Shown here one piece after another: positions 59,991-64,000 of a stretch of DNA of 64,000 bases (positions within the stretch are counted from its first letter, which is position 1; each line of letters begins with the position of its first letter). The notes under the pieces were generated by a model. The model was not told where the DNA came from, did not search any database, and saw only the letters and a list, made by a program, of their open reading frames with translations. A program made the translations under genes and the position numbers. The DNA comes from Synaphobranchus kaupii (lineage: Eukaryota; Chordata; Actinopteri; Anguilliformes; Synaphobranchidae). Location of the stretch: positions 101,004,193 to 101,068,192 of the forward strand of contig CM056380.1 of the NCBI GenBank assembly GCA_029718625.1, read 5' to 3'.

Positions 59991-62900
59991 CTGCAGGCCA
60001 GCAAAACAACACCCAGCCAGTGTTATTCCATTACGCCTCAAAATTACGCGAGCAACTGGCCAGTGGTATTCTGTTCCAACAGACATGAGTCAGTGTTTTG
60101 CTGCTCCTAAAAACATCAACACTGGTATAGTGCTTAGCACATAAATATACTACAGCAGATTACAGTGCATTACCGGCATTTAGCAGACACTCTTATCCAG
60201 AGCAACTTCCATGAAAAAAAAAAAAAAAAAAAAATTGGTGAAAAATTCCAAACATTTTTAGAAAGTGTCCATTTACACAACTGGATACGCAGTGAAGCAA
60301 TTCAGACTAAGTTCTTTGTTCAAGGAACTGGACGACATACCATGGAATTGACCCTGCAACTTTGGGGTTACAAGCCCAGTTCCCCAGCCATAATATTACA
60401 CTGCCACCCACATATGTGTTATTCAATCCATGAAACACATCCAAGATAAACACACAATTAGTTATACAACCAAGGCTCTCGGTTCATAGCCGGTTCATAG
60501 TGTCGTTTCCTCTCAGTCATACGTATACAGTGCAATCACAATGTGTGCAATTTCATTTTCAGCCTTGGAGGCCTTTAAAAACTGGGCCAGCAAAGGCGAG
60601 CTTATAGTGTTTTGAGGACGATGTCTCCCCCACTGTTATAGCAGATGTGGAATGCTAACTTGTCTGATGTGCTGATGTACATGGCTTTTTACCATCAGCA
60701 ATATTTATTTTTTTACATATTATGGTAGGCAAGCAAGCCACTGTATTTTACAACAAATTAGCAAAAAAAAAAGAAATCCATACCAGCAGAAATCTTTGAA
60801 AGGTTGTTAAGGGTTACTACAGTTAAAAAAAGTTTTGACATCAATATTGGTACACCTAATATTAAAAGCAACTAAAAATGATTGGGCTTCAGCTCTGGGA
60901 GCAGACGCATAAATCAAATGTGACGTGCAGCTCTTCTGTTTTCACTCTGTCAGCAATTCAGCATTTTGATTGGCTTCAGCTCTCCGGCCGGCTGGCGAGA
61001 CTGTAATTGCGCCAGGTGTTTTTGTGGTGGGCGGAGACTGCTCCCAACCCTCACCCTATCCGAGATGTCAGCTTATGGAGCGAGTTCTGTCCAATCACCC
61101 TTTTCCTCTCTTAGAACAGAACTCACTGGGTTTTTGTCTGTCCTTGCATTATCTGGGGAAAAACTTTGTCATTGATTTTGAATTGATGTACCCAGAAGGT
61201 TGCAGACTGAATCAGGGCTGAGGGGCTGTTGTTCCAAAAGTGTTTTTATTAAAAAGCTATGATATTAAGTGGAGATGTTAAAAAGGTAAGCAATATAATT
61301 ACCCTTGCTCAATGGTGCCTACTTAGCAATGGACTCATGTTAATGATAAAATAGTGTAAGATTTTATTTATCTTGAGACTCTTGACAATGACTCTGAGCT
61401 GGTTTCCTTTATTCTTGTTTAGTATTTTGTGTTCCATTTAGCTTCCTTTCCTTGTATTCTTTTGTTTACTTACTTTATGTTTACTTTATTCTATTTCCTT
61501 CCGTTCATTTTCCCTCCCAGTTGCTGTCTTTATTTTTCCCAAAATAATTATAACTGATTTAGCTCTTGCAGACCACACGTTACTTTATATAATTGAAAAA
61601 GAAGACAATGTACCATGAAAACAGAGTTTACAAAAAAAACAAAGTAAGTATCTTCTTATTTTAGTCTGGGCTGTTGCGCGTCTTAACTGAAAACCACAGT
61701 ATTATCTATGAACAGAATAAGAAAAGCATTGCCTCGTTTGACTTTGGTACCAATATCAAATAAAATATTATTGATTTGAAGTGATGGCGTTTGACCCATT
61801 AACACACACAGACAGCACTGAGCTGTGGTAAATGTATCTGATAAATGGGAGCTGCATATGATTGAACTTCTTATAGAACCCTGGCGGTTCAGGTTATAAA
61901 GCCCTCACCTTAAGCTGCACTTGCAGTTTGGGGATCTCCTGCACTTTCTCGTCCATCTCATCATTCTGATTGGTCAGCTTCACCAGCTCCTCCGCCATGA
62001 TTGAGCGTGTCTTCTCCAGACTGGAGATCTCAATCTGAGAGGAAGGACACAAGCTGTGAGAAATCACAATCATCTTACACAGTCAGACCATACATAACCT
62101 GACGCAAGCTGTAAGAAATCACAATCATCTTACACAGTCAGACCATACATAACCTGACACAAGCTGTAAGAAATCACCATCATCTTACAGTCAGACCATA
62201 CATAACCTGACACAAGCTGTGAGAAATCACAATCATCTTACAGTCAGACAATACCTAACCTAACACAAGCTGTGAGAAATCACAATCATCTTACACAGTT
62301 AGATAATACCTAACCTGTCACAAGCTGTGAGAAATCACCTTAATCTTACAGTCAGACAATACCTAACCTAACACAAGCTGTGAGAAATCACAATCATCTT
62401 ACACAGTTAGACCACGTCCAACCTGACAAGTGGTGAGAAATCAGCATCATTTTACAGTCAGACTATAACTAACCTAACACAGGCTGTGAGAAATCACCAT
62501 GATTCAGGCTCTCAGGCCTCCCCAAACATGACTGTGTTCACTGTAAAAATGGAAGCAGTAGCAAGGGTCTGGCAACCATCAAGACTACGCTGCCACCTTA
62601 ATGTTTAAAAAAGCCACGTTGTAGCCACCTGAAGATGAGCGATCTCCCCCTCTCGGAGTTTCAGCTGAGACTGAAGGTTCTCGATGACGCTGGAGCCGCC
62701 CGAAAGACGAGCCATCTCGTACAGATTGCTCCCGCTCACAGACATGGTCATGCCAAACGAGTGGTCCAGACAGTCCTCCTGCTGAAGGGACAGCCAACAC
62801 ACAGTGTCATTTCCATACAGGTTCTACATTACACACGCAATATGACAAACTCCTTAAGCCTCCTATTATGCTGAAATTTTATGATGCCTTTTATGTTTGG

Positions 62901-63872
62901 GGTCAAACTGACCTCAACAGTTTAAACCGACGCAAAACTATTGTGATAGAAAAATGTTGACACTTTGTGTGTCGCCTTCTTGATGTCTCCCAACTGACTA
63001 GCCTTTAATCCATAAATATTAAAAATATGTGAAAAACCTCCCATTTTAGAGCTGAAGTAAGTGAATGTTTGTGAAGTTTAAGACTTGTATGGAAAAGTAC
63101 CCAGAATCACCCACAAAAAAAAGGTTGTATATTTTCTTATGTTTAATACAACTACAGAGCTGGGGTCAAAAGGGCCCCACACAACACCTTTATACAGAAA
63201 GTTGGTATCGGATTTTTTGAAAACAGCATTATGTTAATTACATGTTTACTATTTAATCCCACCAAATTAGAAAAAGTCATACAAGTTGAACAAAAAAAAA
63301 AACCGCTTAACTGGTTTTTACAGGTCAAACTGACCCAAAACATAAGAGGAGGGTTAAAAAGCAACTTACAGCACAAAAAATCTTTAGATGTCAACAACAG
63401 CAAAATGTTGCCCGTTTGTTCACTTCAGTATGCTGCAAGTATCTTGCTTTTCAAGAACTTAATTCTTGCTTCGCAGTTTATATGCTGTATGTCTACAATG
63501 CTGGCTGTTGTGTTCTTGCTCCCCTGCGCTTCTGTAATGTGTGTTCATTAGCAAGTCAAAGTAGTCCTTGCGAGTCACACTGAATGAAAACGTCTGCTAA
63601 ATAAATAGATACACGTAATTCAATTATTTATTCAGGAGAGAATTTAATTATTTAGAAAAATGCTGTACGGCTAAATCGATACACGTCGCAAACACCGGGG
63701 GTTTGTTGATGTGTGAGGAGGAGTGTGGAGGAGGAGAGGAGATGGTATTTACATGCGACAGCAGAGAGGAGTGCAGGCCTGCCATGTCCCCACTGATGGA
63801 GCTGGAACGGGACAGAGAGGGGGTGGAGGAGGCCGGGGGCTCAGACACAGAGTGAACCAAAGCTTTCCTCTC
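59850..63872 (-). CDS. tmf1: tmf1, TATA element modulatory factor 1, C-terminal part (last 4 coding exons)
   Basis: TMF1 (ARA160) is a long coiled-coil Golgi protein that binds Rab6. It was first described as a TATA-element-binding and androgen-receptor co-activating factor. The window holds exons 63872-63753, 62781-62629, 62034-61909 and 59990-59850. All are phase 0 with GT-AG introns, and they give the last 179 residues of a protein of about 1100. The final 120 residues form the conserved C-terminal coiled-coil domain (TMF_TATA_bd), with IENLQSQLKLREGEI, EKTRSIMAEELVKLTNQND and NTILQMYGEKAEEAEELRLD then LEDVKNMYK. The remaining exons lie right of the window. The reading directions of tmf1 and eogt are the same, with about 1.25 kb between the tmf1 stop and the eogt first exon. 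Confidence 0.96.
60145..60445 (-). mobile_element. tRNA-SINE with LINE-like tail, in tmf1 last intron
   Basis: On the minus strand the body has a tRNA-like part (GGGCTTGTAACCCCAAAGTT near 60365) and GTTCCTTGAACAAAGAACTT. It ends in the tail AAGTTGCTCTGGATAAGAGT then GTCTGCTAAATGCCGGTAAT. A poly-A run (60213-60235) interrupts it. This is the same SINE type as the fragments at 8150, 20125, 63560 and the right edge. Confidence 0.75.
61909..62034 (-). CDS. tmf1: tmf1 penultimate coding exon
   Basis: 42 residues: IEISSLEKTRSIMAEELVKL then TNQNDEMDEKVQEIPKLQVQ and LK. Acceptor CCTCTCAG, donor GTGAGG. Predicted to be continuous coiled coil. Confidence 0.95.
62046..62505. repeat. 54-58-bp minisatellite in tmf1 intron
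   Basis: About nine tandem copies of ACACAAGCTGTGAGAAATCA then CAATCATCTTACACAGTCAG and ACCATACATAACCTG, with point changes and small length differences. The array fills most of the 594-bp intron between the third-last and penultimate tmf1 exons. Confidence 0.95.
62629..62781 (-). CDS. tmf1: tmf1 coding exon, third from last
   Basis: 51 residues: QEDCLDHSFGMTMSVSGSNL then YEMARLSGGSSVIENLQSQL and KLREGEIAHLQ. The acceptor is a CAGCAG tandem (NAGNAG), so the first Gln may be optional. Donor GTGGCT is weak. Confidence 0.94.
63550..63625 (+). mobile_element. SINE/LINE tail fragment
   Basis: AGTCACACTGAATGAAAACG then TCTGCTAAATAAATAGATAC is a diverged copy of the fish tail. Confidence 0.5.
63753..63872 (-). 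CDS. tmf1: tmf1 coding exon, fourth from last
   Basis: 40 residues: ERKALVHSVSEPPASSTPSL then SRSSSISGDMAGLHSSLLSH. This is a Ser/Pro-rich linker with STPSLSRSSS like the mammalian protein. Acceptor TTTCACCAG, donor GTAAAT. Confidence 0.92.
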
Positions 63873-63904
63873 CTGGTGAAATCACCAAATACACAAATCA
63901 GTTA

Positions 63905-64000
63905 ACTGTGCCACGTCAGGGCAGCGGGGTTATACAACGTGTCGGAAATAGCTCCTGTATCTCAGAGGCTGCGGGTTCAAATCCTGCATAGGGCACTGCT
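63905..64000 (+). mobile_element. tRNA-SINE head, cut by the window edge
   Basis: The segment has the B box GGTTCAAATCC (63955 region: GCGGGTTCAAATCCTGCATA) and then GGGCACTGCT, the standard continuation of the teleost tRNA-SINE. The body would lie to the right. The A-box half is diverged. Not a functional tRNA gene. Confidence 0.65.

Noticed and set aside
63940..64000. tRNA gene
   Set aside because: There is a B box but no matching A box or acceptor stem, and the continuation GGGCACTGCT is that of the fish SINE.

Overview
This is a piece of a ray-finned fish (almost certainly teleost) nuclear chromosome. The evidence is spliced vertebrate genes with GT-AG introns, decayed Tc1-type transposons, tRNA-derived SINEs with the fish LINE-like tail (GGATAAGAGCGTCTGCTAAAT), and very many microsatellites. 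Nothing in it is prokaryotic or viral. I cannot name the species.

Three genes lie in tandem, all on the minus strand, and every coding exon in the window could be placed by hand. (1) tafa4 occupies the low-coordinate part. The signal-peptide exon is at 20811-20925 and the cysteine-rich exon at 8897-9052; the last coding exons lie beyond base 1. (2) eogt is complete, with 15 coding exons between 57240 and 42933. They join with consistent phases into 527 codons, ending in the ER-retention signal RDEL. (3) tmf1 contributes its last four coding exons, 63872 to 59850; the 5' part lies beyond the right edge. The order tafa4-eogt-tmf1, all in one orientation, matches human 3p14.1, so this is an old syntenic block.

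Layout. 1-8896: tafa4 intron with a SINE at the left edge, a CA-rich minisatellite and a Tc1 end fragment. 9053-20810: an 11.8-kb tafa4 intron holding a nearly full-length dead Tc1 element (10264-11798), a deleted Tc1-type element (15299-15842), an 18-bp coding-looking minisatellite (about 16255-16660) and other repeats. 20926 to about 22800: probable tafa4 5' exon and CpG-rich promoter. About 22800-42900: a 20-kb gene-free upstream region, repeat-poor in blocks, with features of conserved noncoding DNA, plus a foldback transposon (40209-41192). 42933-58600: eogt. 58600-59850: short spacer and tmf1 3' UTR. 59850-64000: the 3' part of tmf1.

The genes are not known to share one pathway. TAFA4 is a secreted chemokine-like neural ligand. 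EOGT is the ER enzyme that adds O-GlcNAc to EGF repeats of Notch and other secreted proteins. TMF1 is a Golgi Rab6-binding coiled-coil tether.

The most unusual object is the 94-bp minisatellite of about 23 units (49364-51563) in eogt intron 9. Its first unit overlaps the end of exon 9, so the exon end and its 5' splice site have been copied about 22 more times down the intron. Each unit also carries the palindrome GCGCATGCGC, the core of an NRF1 site. Other points of note are a pure (GAA)57 tract filling 40% of eogt intron 4, and a DYD-to-DYE change in the EOGT acidic motif.
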